Positions 23,976-34,815 of a DNA stretch of 64,000 nucleotides are shown in pieces. The notes below the pieces were generated by a model, which made no database searches, was not told the origin of the DNA, and saw nothing but the letters and a program-made list of their open reading frames with translations. The DNA is taken from the NCBI GenBank assembly GCA_003952965.2, contig CM025855.1, forward strand, positions 2,579,252 to 2,643,251, in the 5' to 3' direction. The stretch comes from Morella rubra (Eukaryota > Streptophyta > Magnoliopsida > Fagales > Myricaceae). A program made the translations under genes and the position numbers. Position 1 is the stretch's first letter. Each line of letters begins with the position of its first letter.

Positions 23976-24339
23976 GCCATCTCCTGTAACAACCCCTTAA
24001 CCTCGTCTCAGTTAATTTCCGATTCCTATAAATTTGTAAATTACTTTATAGCTTCCGTTATCTTTTTTACTAATCATATGCTTGATACCGCGCTCAACGT
24101 CGATGGATATTTTAAGCGATGGATCACTATCAGGAATTGGAAAGGTAGTGGATCCCTATGAGGCACGGCTCTATGGATAAAATTGTACGTAGTTACACTG
24201 GGCAAAATAGTGGGCCTGAAGAAATGGAAAAAAGCTTCTTCCAGAGCAAATGTATGCTGCTCATGGGCGACGCGGAAGACTAGGTGGCCTGGTAGTCTTC
24301 CAGAGCAAGGTATGCCATGTTTTTTTTTTCTACACAAGG

Positions 24340-24388
24340 TATGCCATGTTTGGACCCTTTAGATTATACCTTTCCTTTCCCCGGTCAT

Positions 24389-24421
<33 letters not shown>

Positions 24422-24590
24422 GAGCTGACTACAAAAGGAAAACAATTTGCACCAAATTAAACAAATAACGAGAGATCGTATTTTAATCACTTGTGTATGT
24501 GTGTGTGTGTATATATAATATGGAATTATTGGAGACCCAACAACAACCACGACCTGCATACTATAATAATGCAATGGAGTGGTGTTAGGT
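24340..24590. repeat. 3' flank of membrane-protein gene, copy 2
   Basis: Matches 22660-22890: TGTTTGGACCCTTTAGATTA, CCTTTCC, CAATTTGCACCAAATTAAAC, GAGACCCAACAACAA and CCTGCATA. It is interrupted by a run of 30 C. The kinase pseudogene lies between the two copies. Confidence 0.75.
24390..24419. repeat. Homopolymer of 30 C
   Basis: An uninterrupted C run at 24390-24419. Tracts of this kind can form i-motif or, on the other strand, G-quadruplex structures, and their length is unreliable in assemblies. Confidence 0.95.
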
Positions 24591-24735
24591 TGGTGATTGT
24601 CGTATATATAGCGTCGTCTGTGTGAATTTTTTTGTTTTAAAATATACCAGGAGCTAACGTTAGCATGTGATTTTATGTAGAAAAACCAAATTATTGGAGA
24701 CAAATACGCCATGGATTACGTCTTCAAATATGCTA

Positions 24736-25470
24736 GCTGAAAACGTGTCTTACCTGCTAAGCAAGAAAAGTCTGTAGCGGTGGCACTAATTTAATTTTTG
24801 TCATGGAATTTCAAACAAGGGAGTCTAATAGCGTGGTTAATCATGCATTTTGTTAGCGTATATATAGTTGAGTCATATTGACTTGATTCCGTACCATTGT
24901 TTATTTGAGAAAAGGAGAAAAAATATTTCAGAGATTCCATAGTTAAATTGTTAGATTTTTCTCTCATCCAACCACGAAAATCAACCTTACGTTGTGAAGT
25001 CCGGAGTACGGGTGTTGAAGAACGGGATCATTCGCAAAGAGTGAATAAGAAATTTAATTAACCTTATTTGAGCAAAGGAGTTTTCAGTATCTGAATCACT
25101 GTTTGTAAAGCTTTTTCACTTAGTGGATTTCAGGTAGCACTGATATATAGCCCAAAGTGGTTTTTCATTTGAAGTATGATTCAAAAGCTTTCCACTTCGT
25201 CAATAAAATCTTGCTTTTTTGTGTGATTAGAGTTTGATTAAATTTTTTGCTATTTATTTTGTTTTGTTGATTTAGTTTGCTATATATTGTTCAGATTTAG
25301 AATACTTATTCACCCCCGCTAGATGTTGTTTGGGTATAAACCGTAATTTTTCACATTTAATTGTTTATTCAGTCTTTGATCATGATCTCAATAATCTCTT
25401 CACACATATTTTCTTCTAATAAATAATTATCTCCTATTTTATGTTTGCATTAGAAGTATATATATGTATG
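24736..25470. repeat. Direct repeat, copy 1 (left of hAT insertion)
   Basis: Matches 32497-33260 with point changes and indels. Shared words include GTGTCTTACCTGCTAA, GGCACTAATTTAATTTTT, TTTCAAACAAGGGAGT, GTGGTTAATCATGCATTTT and AAATTGTTAGATTTTTCTC. The match resumes right of the hAT element at 27206 (CATGTTGCTTTCATCTC). No genes. Confidence 0.85.
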
Positions 25471-27197
25471 CAGTGGCGGATGCAAATTTTTTTTTTCTTC
25501 CATAAGTTGGTCTAGGCCTATGAGAGCCCGATCCCCATAGGCCCAGCCAACACTGGTTTTCTCCTGCAGGGCCTGGGCCCGTTATTTTTTAATATGCAGA
25601 AGGTGAAATGGCGTCATTTCACCCTCTGCCTTAAAAAAAAAAAAAAAATCAAAAGTAAAACCGTAAAACGAAAAAAAAAAAAATCAAAACAGGTTCTCCT
25701 TCTGCGCTCTCTCTCTCTCTCTCTCTTTCGAATTTTCCCTCCCTCTCTTTCTCGCCCACCTCCACACCATCGTGCCCACTGCCCCATTGTCCACCGGACC
25801 ACCACCCACCGCCGCACCATTACAGCAGCACCACAGCACCAGCATCCAGTTACTGCGTCGCACCACTGCAGCTGCACCACACCACCGCAGGCTGCAGCAC
25901 TAGCGTCTAGACGACCAGACGGTGATCTCAGATTCTCACCTCTCTCAGTCTCTCCCTCTCTCTGCCACAGCCACGGTCCACAGTCTCTCTCTCTCTCCTC
26001 TCTCTCTCTCTTCTCTCTTCTCTCTTCTCTCTCTCTCTCTCTTTGCTCTCTGAGGCTGCCGGCTCTGCCTCTCTCTCTCAACTCTAAACTCTCGGTCTCT
26101 ACCTTCTCTCTCTTGACTCTCAGCTCTCTCTCAAATTCTCAATCTCATTATTTTGATTTTTGACGGTTTCAATTTTTGCAGGATCCTTGAGATTTTTCAC
26201 TTGAAAATTGTTGGACCTTCGACCCCTAATACACCTCTCTATTCAAGATTCTCTATCTACAATTAAGTAGAAAAATTCATTTATTTAGTATGCTAAAAAT
26301 GCTTTAGGGTTTAGAATTTTATGATTTGTGAAATTGTTGGAGGATGGGATTAAATTGGTTTGGATATTTATGGTTGTGAAATTGTTGGAGGATGGGATTG
26401 AATTGGTTTGGATATTTATGGTTTGTGAAATTGTTGGAGGATGAGATTGAATTGGTTTGGAATTTGGATATATGTGATTTGTGAAACTGTTTATTTGAAT
26501 TGGTTTGTGAAATTGTTTTCATTTTTGAAAAATTTGATTGTAATATCAATTGAATGTAATGTAATTAGATTGAAATTTGGATTTGAATTAGAGATTTTGA
26601 CCTTTTGTGATATTGGAAATTTTAATAGTATCATTTTTAATTAATTTGATTGTAATATCACTTGAATGCAATGTAATTAATTGTAATTTGGATTTGAATT
26701 AGGGATTTTGACATTTTGTGAAATTGGGGATTTTTTGTAATAGTATCATTTTTAATTAATTTGATTGTAATATCAATTAAATGCAATGTAATTAGATTGG
26801 AATATTGGATTTTTGGCATTGGTCTTACTAGTTGCAACTGCGACCGTTGAAAGAGTATTTTCTGCAATGAATATCATCAAGAGTGATTTGCGTAATAGGA
26901 TTAGAGATGATTGGATGAATGATTGCATGGTAGTGTATATTGAGCAAGAAGTTTTTAAAAATATTGAGAACGAAAGCCATTTTGCAACATTTTCAGAAGA
27001 TGCAAAAACGTAGGATGCAATTGTCATCTCTCAGTCGTAATACATAGTACGATACGTGTATTCTATTATTTTTAATACTTTTAGTCTTTAATTTTTGATA
27101 TTATAACTCTAAGAAAATTTTTTTGCATTACGAAGGAAAAAAAATTCTTGTCATTTTGCGTTTAAAGTTCGACCCCCATGAATTTGATCCGCCACTG
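25471..27197 (+). mobile_element. hAT element (Tip100/ZMYM-like), 1.73 kb, internally deleted
   Basis: Inverted termini CAGTGGCGGATGCAAA and TTTGATCCGCCACTG. Flanking 8-mers are TATGTATG (25463-25470) and TATGTGTG (27198-27205), a 7/8 target duplication. The related direct repeat near 33250-33270 runs through without the element, an empty site. Inside are poly-A runs, (TC)n, CACCACC-rich DNA, three tandem copies of a unit of about 60 bp with GTGAAATTGTTGGAGGATG (26330-26460), and two copies of a unit with TTTTTAATTAATTTGATTG. Only the C-terminal transposase piece at 26813-27013 remains. Confidence 0.9.
26813..27013 (+). pseudogene. hAT transposase C-terminal dimerisation domain fragment
   Basis: A 66-residue frame with LVATATVERVFSAMNIIK, then LRNRIRDDWMND and a YIEQEVF segment. 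This matches the end of ZMYM/TTF-type hAT transposases, where the VERxFSAM...LRNRM..EWLND motif forms the dimer surface. The rest of the transposase (zinc finger, RNase H-like core) is absent upstream, so the element depends on another copy for movement. The frame ends at a stop (TAG at 27011) about where full-length proteins end. Confidence 0.85.
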
Positions 27198-27410
27198 TAT
27201 GTGTGTGAATGCATGTTGCTTTCATCTCCCCATTGGAGTAGCGAGTCATAAATATTACTTCTATTGCAAACAAAAATAGGAGATGGGAACAAATGAAAGT
27301 TGACTTAACGACTGAAAGCAAGTCAAATTGAGAAAGTACGACTCTGTCATGGGAAGGCTTCAGGAAACGTGGTTGTCTTTTAGTAGCTAGGGAAGAGTGT
27401 CCAAATTATT
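27198..27410. repeat. Direct repeat, copy 1 (right of hAT insertion)
   Basis: Continues copy 1: CATGTTGCTTTCATCTC, GGAGTAGCGAGTCATA and GCAAACAAAAATAGGAGATG match 33262-33337. The following stretch with CGACTGAAAGCAAGTCAAA recurs at 38270-38290, and GTCTTTTAGTAG...AGAGTGTCCAAA recurs at 38114-38142. Confidence 0.75.
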
Positions 27411-28718
27411 TCTTCTTACAATATTATTAATTAATTATCCTCACACCATATAATGCTTACTTTCTACACATTAGATTAATAGCAAAGCATATAAATGTTA
27501 GAATAATACTTTTCGAAACAAACAAAATTTTTGCACCAAGTAAATCTCCAGTCCTTCTAAGCTATGTGATATATGCCATTATATATATAATGTTACTAGC
27601 CACATTATATATTTATATTCAGCGGGGTAATATAAGACGCGTGCAGGGAATTATAGGGATGAATAACGGACATGTTGGAAGCGGAATTTAAGATCCGACA
27701 TCCGGTTTGCTAACTAGCAGATGACCAAAGTGGATTTTGCTTCCACTTCTAATTCTTGGCGGACTTAGCGGAAGCGGATAGTGAAATTTCGATAATATTT
27801 TGGGCCATATATTGTGGGCCATTTAAGCGTTTTTTTGACAAAAAATAAAGATGTTATTCATTCATTACAATTCACAAATACAAATATCTTGATATATTAG
27901 AAAATTAAAATATACAACCCGAACTTCATATGACCATTTATCAATTCATTACAAAGATCTCAATTATATAAATGAACACAACAAGTATACAAATAAAAAT
28001 TAAGAATTTACATTGCACTTGCACCACATCAACTCACCAAGACACCAAGTGATTAGAGTTGAATTTTGGAGTAAAATATTGGCCATCCTCTAAAGTTCAA
28101 ACCAATACAACCATATCATATTATGATCATATTAGTTTTGATGACCATTTTATTTAGCCCATAATATTAAAAACCAACAACTCATTGTTGATCTTTTGAA
28201 AACTGAAAACAACATCCTAGCAACCTATTTTAAAAACTGAAAACAACCATAATATAAACTCTTAACATAAAATCTAGATTCACAACAAAATCCTAAAACA
28301 TGCAATTCACAAACAAGTGTAAAATAAATCTAAAAACATACAATTCACAAAATCCATATTAAATAAATCTCAAAATAACATGCAAATAACAAAATTTAGA
28401 TTCAATAAATCTCAAAACAACATGCAATTCACAAAATCCATAATCACAGATTTACAAAGTCACTAGTAAGTAGTAACCTAGACACCATCACAATTCCTAA
28501 ATAGCTAAAGAAATATTATGGGCTTAATAATAAAAGTGGTCAAGACTCGATGGAAACAATAACCGAAAAACATAGTGTATGCTGACATAACTCGAAATAG
28601 AAGAATATTACAATATGAACTTAGAAGTTAGAAGTTAAAGTATCAATTCAAGTAAGAAATTAAGAACATAACCAAACGTTAAACAATCACGAATCCACGA
28701 TCGATGCAACATTAGAAA

Positions 28719-29430
28719 TTATCTCTGCAAAAAAAACAAATTTATTAACAAGGAGCTCATAAAAAATTTTATTAAATGAAAGTAGAAATGTAAAATTTTG
28801 TATATACCTATGTCCATCATATAACTAGCGGGATCTTTTGTCCCATCAATAACTTCAAGTTCCTTATCCTCATCATTATCCGCAGAATATATGATCTTGA
28901 ATCTCAACCAATTTTGAACAAAAATGAGTCCCTCCGCAGTTTTTGGTGCCAACAAACTCCGGAAAGAATCCAATACCTAACCCCCCATGTTGAGGACAAA
29001 CTCTGAAGGCACTGTAGTAATAGGGATGGCAAGAACGGAAAATTTTGGTGCATTCACTCTCCACCAATTGAGGATATCAAAATTAGGATCTTTAGGTTCA
29101 ACATCCTCATTAAATATCTCTCCACTTCAGACTTGCTATCCAACAAATTCTGTTACGCCTTAAATTGTGTGAATTCCAAGTAATGAGGATCATCTATGGG
29201 TGCACTAGATTACCCAATTATTTCAAGCTGACCTTGACTTGAAGATACGCCCCTACTACTAGATGACCCATCTACATTACTATACTTTGTAAACAACTGA
29301 TCCAAGGTCCCTTTCACTAGACTAGTCATCTCTGCACCTAATTCCATCCCCAAAGTATTCTTGAACCAAAAGTCCAAGTATATAACCTTATAGTGTGGAT
29401 CAAGTATTGCTGCACCAAACAACATTCTGT
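28719..29430 (-). pseudogene. hAT transposase C-terminal region (linker plus dimerisation part), broken
   Basis: Minus-strand frames with AAILDPHYKVIYLDF and TSLVKGTLDQLFTKYS (DUF4413-like linker, 29210-29425), then RSLLAPKTAEGLIFVQNWLR (28876-28960), the counterpart of the C-terminal PSTVEALICTQDWLR-type motif of Ac/Tag-type hAT transposases. The parts lie in different frames, separated by stops. Confidence 0.8.
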
Positions 29431-29854
29431 TAACCTTAGTAAAATCACCTCAGTATTTATTATACTTCATTTGCATTCTTTTTGCCATGTCTGCCAAGAA
29501 CAAATCCCCACTTGCTGCATATTTCCCCAAATGCATATGAATTTTGGTAAGTTCCGCAAAAAATAAGTTTGCCGTCACAGCATTCGAAGCAGATATTCAA
29601 ACCGTCACCTCATAGAAGAGTGCCAAAAACTTAGTAAAATGTCTCACACGCTCTCAATCCTCAAATTTAAAGGGTCTCAATCCCTTCCTCCCATGCCCTT
29701 CTCACGCAGAAAGCTTATCAAAATTCCATCTTCCTCCAACATATCCTCAAAGACTCTCTGATATTTCTCAACTGCATCCGAAATAATATACGTTGAATTC
29801 CAACGAGTAGGAACATCAAGCTGCAAAAATCCTCAATGGGAAACTTCCTCTTCA

Positions 29855-30160
29855 CTACACATTTCTTAAACCCATCCATTCGACGGGAGATGACTTAACA
29901 TACTTGACCAAGTTCTTTACCTTGGCCACAGAATCATTTAACTCCTTCAACCCATCTTGCACAATTAAATTCAAGATATGTGCACAACATCTCATATGCA
30001 AACAATCATGATTACAAACTACTTTTCCAGGCCGAAACCCCAAATGTAATTGTCTACTCTTCACATGCTCAATGGCTGTATCATTAGAGGATGCATTATC
30101 GACAGTGATTGTAAGGATTTTATCAATCTCCCATTCCGACATGCAATCCTCCAACTCCAT
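29855..30160 (-). pseudogene. hAT transposase catalytic-core fragment
   Basis: A 101-residue frame containing ILTITVDNASSNDTAIEHVK and HMRCCAHILNLIVQDGLKEL, the conserved TxDNAxxND and CxAHxLNLIVQDGL motifs of BED-finger (RICESLEEPER-type) hAT transposases. The DN and the RCxAH motifs belong to the RNase H-like catalytic fold. Separated by stops from the flanking parts. Confidence 0.88.
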
Positions 30161-30545
30161 CCAATTGTCAAACCTTTATGATCTGACACCTTACAGAAGA
30201 CAGTATCTTGTGCAATTGCCAAGTACTATCAATAAAGTGTGCAGTGACAGACATATAATTCATATTTTGGACTGACGTCCATGTGTCAGTGGTCAAGCAA
30301 ACTCGTGGTCTATTAAGTAAATACTAGCCTTCAGTCTACACTTCTCTTCCAAGTAAAGTTTCACACAATCTTTCATTACTGTGATTCGAGATGGTACTTT
30401 AAATCAGAGGCTCGAGGGTATGAATCATGTCCTTGAACCCATCCTTGCTTACTATTCTAAATAGAAGCTCATCCACAATTATAAACTTGGCAATAACAGC
30501 TATAATAGCCTTGAGATCATATGAGTCTATCTTCATCACCCCCAC

Positions 30546-30959
30546 TTATTCACTACTTGCCCCCTTGATATCAAAAGTCAATTTCTGTTGAGAGCCATCC
30601 AATTTACTTTGCGTTCTCTTATACAATACACAAACCTTCAAGTGGGACCTCATAGCCGAAGTCCCTTGATCTTTGTGGTAAACCTCAGCTTTATGACCAC
30701 AATGGTTGCACTTAGCCAATGGTTTGTTTGGGTCAACTACTGGCAGTATCCTAGTGAAATATTCGACATTGGGGACGGATTGGAAAGCCTTCCTTCTTTT
30801 GGGGGTAGGGGCTATTGTCTCAGTTTGTTGTGCCTCTACATCTATAATTTGTATTTCACCAATTGTAGGTGTAGTCGTAGAGGCAGGGGTACGTAAATTA
30901 AGGGTTGTTGATTGCAAAGATGCAATTAGAGTTTGATGATCCATCTGAAAGGAAGACAT
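30546..30959 (-). pseudogene. hAT transposase N-terminal part with BED zinc finger
   Basis: A 137-residue frame from the ATG at 30959. A polar N-terminus precedes a BED finger with Cys pair CNHC and the His/Cys end SHLKVC (about residues 82-108), which binds the element ends. The frame stops after GASSE. The same frame then continues with family-like sequence (KIDSYDLKAIIAVIAKFII), so the stop is a nonsense change in the transposase. Confidence 0.85.
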
Positions 30960-31620
30960 AATTCAAAGTCCTATGACAAGATGCAAAATTAAAAACGACT
31001 AAACGAACAAGAACTAAAGCAATGTAGCTACAAACATACTATCCATAAACACACATAATATCCCTATTAAATATCACAACTTGGACTAAGTATGGTACCG
31101 ATTCACATAATAGATTCACAACAATTCACATTTGAATGCAATTAAACAACTCTCTTACCATTGCTAGCATATATATGTCAAACCTATTTCTGACCACCCC
31201 TGGAATTACACCCTTGACAATTAATGCTTGCATATACATAAATCAAACCTATTATTGACCACCTAATAGATTCACATATGCATATGCATATGCAATTAAA
31301 ATTGTTTCCCATTATTCTTTCAGCAAGCAAAGTTAACAGATTCACAAGTGTGCAAATTTATTGCATATCTGTTATAATGCATATTATAACATATTGCATC
31401 ATAGTGTGCAGATTATTGCACAGTATGTTGCAATAATCTGCACACTATTATAACATATTGCATATTCTTCACAAACAATAGAGATATGTTGAGTATCAGG
31501 CTTAAATTCAATATAACAGGTTCACAACAGATGCATAATATAGACTTGAATTCAATATAATAGATTCACAACGATTCACATTTTTTGCTAGAAGCCTAGA
31601 ACATATATGTTAAAAATTAA

Positions 31621-31708
31621 AATAGAGAGAGAGAGACAGAGAGATGGAGAGAGAGAGAGAGAGAGAAACAGAGAGATAGAAAGATGGAGACAGAGAGATA
31701 GAGAGATG

Positions 31709-31740
<32 letters not shown>

Positions 31741-31829
31741 CATAGAGAGAGAGACATACAAAGATAGAGAGAGATGCAGCGGAGGATGGAGGTTGACCGC
31801 TGGAGAAGATGGAGCTCGTTCAACAGTCA

Positions 31830-31871
<42 letters not shown>

Positions 31872-31876
31872 CGAGA
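31621..31876. repeat. (GA)n-rich tract
   Basis: Several GAGAGA blocks of 10-30 bases separated by short unique pieces, followed by a TA tract at 31958-31993. The long Ser-Leu or Arg-Glu frames read through it are artefacts of the repeat. Confidence 0.95.
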
Positions 31877-31953
31877 GAGAGCTGAGGGAGGCTCAGGTGA
31901 GGGTCGCGAATGAGAGGGGGGAGGGAGACTTAGGGTTTTGTTTTGATCCATGG

Positions 31954-31996
<43 letters not shown>

Positions 31997-32367
31997 AAAA
32001 AAAATTCACTAAACGACATGGTTCTATTTAAAATAGAACAATGTCATTTTAATATTTAGTTAAAAAAATAAAAAAACAAACGGAACCGGTTTTCCGTTGA
32101 ATCGGCAGAAACTTTCGCTTCCGGTTTCACCTCCGAGAAAACTCCAAATCCACGTCCGGTTCCGGTTTCTGGAAGCTACGGACCTCAGCTTCCTAGAACT
32201 AGTGATGGAACTGAAGCCGAAGCTTTGTTGGTAGCCGGACCGGACTTACACCCCTAGGGAATTATGGCCAATGTGTCTGAGTGATATGACGATAGCATGG
32301 AAGGAATGACCATTAATGGTAGGTCGTCCAGTTGATCATTTTGCAAAGTGATATATCAATGATCTTA

Positions 32368-32442
32368 ACACACACACACACACATACATACATACATACA
32401 TACATACATACATACATACATACATACATGCATGCATACATA
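32368..32442. repeat. (AC)n then (ACAT)n microsatellite
   Basis: About seven AC units, then about 14 ACAT units with a few changes (ATGC). It lies in the loop of the foldback element. Confidence 0.95.
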
Positions 32443-32488
32443 CATGTATATATAAAATGGCCATAATTCCCTGCACGTGTCTTATATT

Positions 32489-33300
32489 ACCTGCTGAAAA
32501 TGTGTCTTACCTGCTAAACAAGAAAAATCTATAGCAGTGGCACTAATTTAATTTTTATCACAGAATTTCAAACAAGGGAGTTTAATAGCGTGGTTAATCA
32601 TGCATTTTCTTAGGGTATAGTTGAGTCATATTGACTTGATTCTGTATAATACCCTTTATGTAAGAGGTCGTCTATTGTTTATTTGAGCTCCTATTTGGGA
32701 GAAAAAAATACTTCAGAGATTCTAGATCTAAATTGTTAGATTTTTCTCCCACCCAATTACGAAAATCAACCTTATCTTGTGAAACCTTCAAAATCCTAAA
32801 GGAGCTTGGCTGCCGGAGTATGGGTGTTGACAAATGAGATCATTCGCAAAGAGTTAATAAGAAAAACCTCAAGAGTTTAAGGTAGTTGCCGCACGGAGCG
32901 GGTCCGAGTAAGGTTATTCAGATTATTACATCGGGATTGTCAAAGTCATATATGAGTAAAGGAGTTTTCAGTATCTGAATCACCGTTTGTAAGATTTCTC
33001 TTATTAGAGGATTTCAGGTGACGTTGATAGTCCAAAGTGGTTTTTCTTTTGAATGGCGATTCAAAAGTTTCCACTTCGTCAACAAAATCTAGTTTTTTTT
33101 TTTGTGATTAGAGTTTGATTTAATTTTTCACTACTTATTTTCACATTTAATTTTTTATTTCACAGGTCTTTCATCGTGATCTCAATAATCTCTTCACACA
33201 TATTTTCTTCTAATAAATAATTATCTCCTATTTTTGTTTGCATTAGAATTATATATTTGTGTATGCACGTTGCTTTCATCTCTGATCAGTTGGAGTAGCG
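32489..33300. repeat. Direct repeat, copy 2
   Basis: Second copy of the segment at 24736-25470 plus 27206-27250, here uninterrupted by hAT. It shares GTGTCTTACCTGCTAA, GGCACTAATTTAATTTTT, TTTCAAACAAGGGAGTTTAA and the TTGAGTCATATTGACTTGAT stretch. It runs into the strong inverted repeat at 33171-33389. Confidence 0.85.
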
Positions 33301-33389
33301 AGTCATATTTCTTCTAATGCAAACAAAAATAGGAGATGATTATTTATTAGAAGTAAATATGTGTGTAGAGATTATTGAGATCATGATAA
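33171..33389. repeat. Near-perfect inverted repeat (78-base arms)
   Basis: Left arm 33171-33248 and right arm 33312-33389 are reverse complements with about five differences in 78 bases; the loop is about 63 bases. The words CTCAATAATCTCTTCACACA and GTTTGCATTAGAA mark the left arm. The left arm alone also occurs at 25378-25455, and the outer end recurs a third time at 38143-38170. It would fold into a long RNA hairpin if transcribed. Confidence 0.88.
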
Positions 33390-33487
33390 TATATATATAT
33401 ATTAGCTGTTCTATAGTTTAATTGCATAATCAGTGTTAAAAGCAAACGTAGATTGTTTATATAATTGAGAATCTTTTACTTTAGGAA

Positions 33488-33676
33488 TTACTCAATTATT
33501 AATGGTTTATTAATGCCTAATGAAACATGATATTCATCAAAATTTAAATGAGATGCAGATAATGATGAGTTATCAATTGTATTGTCCAGACTATTACTAT
33601 TAGAACTTCGACTGGCAAAACTACGTCGACTGTTTGCTCGTCCAAACATCCTGTTTATACTACAGTATGCTTTCAC
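33488..33676 (-). pseudogene. Inverted fragment, possibly viral, at the left edge of the pararetrovirus
   Basis: A 62-residue minus-strand frame, Ser/Asn rich (SRRSFASRSSNSN), ending in LGINKPLIIE. It lies in opposite orientation to the rest of the viral relic and just inside its left border. It may be a piece of the viral N-terminal or movement region placed by rearrangement. No domain could be assigned with certainty. Confidence 0.4.
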
Positions 33677-33788
33677 AATTAGTTATTTAAACGGATCGCA
33701 CCAACCGGGTCCGGCCTTGCCTTGTTGGCTTAATGGCTAATCCAACGATTCCAGGTGAAGTCCAATGCTTAAAATAGACTCGTGAAGA

Positions 33789-34060
33789 ATGAAAGATTTA
33801 ACTCTTCACGAGTCTTCTCATAATTCTCCTTACGATACTTTCAGTTCTCTTGTAGAAGGATATTATGATTATAGCAAAATATTAGCTCGATTTACTTCTA
33901 ATAATACTAAACCAGTTACTATAACAGATTTACACAAAGAAATTCAAATTCTGAAGCAAGAAATAAAATAATTACAAAATACTCAGAATAATTTTACCAA
34001 AATTATTGATCAACTACTTACTGAAATTTGTTTACTTAAATCACAAAAAAAGTAGACAAT
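33789..34060 (+). pseudogene. Pararetrovirus structural-region fragment with coiled coil
   Basis: The frame 33789-33971 ends in a heptad-like stretch (DLHKEIQILKQEIK), stops at TAA, and continues in the same frame with TKIIDQLLTEICLLKSQKK before the next stop. Such coiled coils occur just ahead of the protease in pararetrovirus polyproteins. Function is inferred from position. Confidence 0.5.
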
Positions 34061-34079
34061 ATATTACAAATATCTGATT

Positions 34080-34815
34080 TACCTTCTACTTCTGAATCTT
34101 TTCCTATAATTCCTTCTGAATCATTTATTCAGATAATTGATAAAATTATTTTCCAAAAATGGTATGCTGAAATAACTATACGTATTAAAGATTTCTCTAA
34201 TAGATTATGGTGCTGATTTAAATTGTATACAAGAAGGATTAATCCCTAGTAAATATTTTGAAAAAAGTACTGAAAAATTATCTCAGGTTAATGGTCAAAA
34301 AATGATAATCAACTATAAAATACCTAATGTACATATATGTAATAATGAGTTTTGTTTTCAAACTACTTTTGTTTGGTAAAAGATTTAGCTTCCAAAGTTA
34401 TATTAGGAAATCCTTTTCTTACTTACTTTATCCTTTCATTGTTACTGAAACCGGTATAACTTCTAAAGTTTTAGGTCATGAAGCAACTTTTAAATTTTAT
34501 TGTCCTCCTTTTGCAAGAGATATTCAAGCTTTAAAATATATATCTATTACAAAAGAAATAAATACTCTTACCCAACATAAATTGCATCGTAAACACAAAC
34601 ATTTATTATCTTTACAACATGAGATTCAATATAAACATATAGAAGAACAATTACAAGATAAAACTCTTCAATCTCAAATACATGATTTTCAACACATATT
34701 AGAAAAAACTATTTGTTCCTCTCTTCCGAATGCTTTTTGGAATCGTAAAAAACATATTATTACCCTTCCATATGAACCAGGATTTTCTAAACGTGATATC
34801 CCTACAAAAGCCTGA
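34080..34815 (+). pseudogene. Pararetrovirus aspartic protease region and linker
   Basis: A protease-like active-site segment reads DYGADLNCIQEGLIP near 34205; the usual Thr or Ser after the catalytic Asp is Tyr here, which should inactivate it. A frame of 162 residues (34327-34815) follows, with the linker that ends in EPGFSKRDIPTKA, the conserved entry to the reverse transcriptase. Frameshifts separate the pieces. Confidence 0.7.

Larger units (their letters stand above)
27654..32256 (-). mobile_element. hAT element with BED-finger transposase remnants, 4603 bp
   Basis: The termini TAGGGATG and CACCCCTA are inverted copies apart from one base, and the perfect 8-bp target duplication GGGAATTA lies at 27646-27653 and 32257-32264. 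A broken transposase is on the minus strand: BED finger (30546-30959), RNase H-like core (29855-30160), then C-terminal parts (29210-29425 and 28719-29067). The 3' third (27840-28700) is AT-rich noncoding. The 5' part has (GA)n and (TA)n tracts (31621-31993). The clean target duplication suggests a recent insertion, but the coding part has stops. Confidence 0.92.
27618..32497. mobile_element. Small foldback element disrupted by the 4.6-kb hAT element
   Basis: With the hAT element and one target copy removed, the left arm reads TTCAGCGGGGTAATATAAGA, then CGCGTGCAGGG, AATTATGGCCAA (27618-27653 plus 32265-32273). The right arm 32452-32497 is its complement with about three differences. The loop of about 180 bases contains the (ACAT)n tract at 32384-32439. 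It is a foldback MITE of about 270 bp before interruption. Confidence 0.8.

Noticed and set aside
25594-26163. Long open frame of 189 aa (and an antisense one of 155 aa)
   Set aside because: Made of (TC)n and CACC repeats inside the 5' part of the hAT element; Ser-Leu and Arg-Glu runs are typical artefacts.
31588-31998. Several open frames of 68-92 aa on both strands
   Set aside because: They read a (GA)n tract; no motif, both strands equally open.
32368-32442. Regular (ACAT)n array considered as CRISPR-like or satellite
   Set aside because: Simple microsatellite with 4-base unit and no spacers.
24736-33300. The two direct repeats as possible LTRs of one large element
   Set aside because: No primer site, polypurine tract or retrotransposon genes between them; the interior is explained by a hAT and a foldback element.
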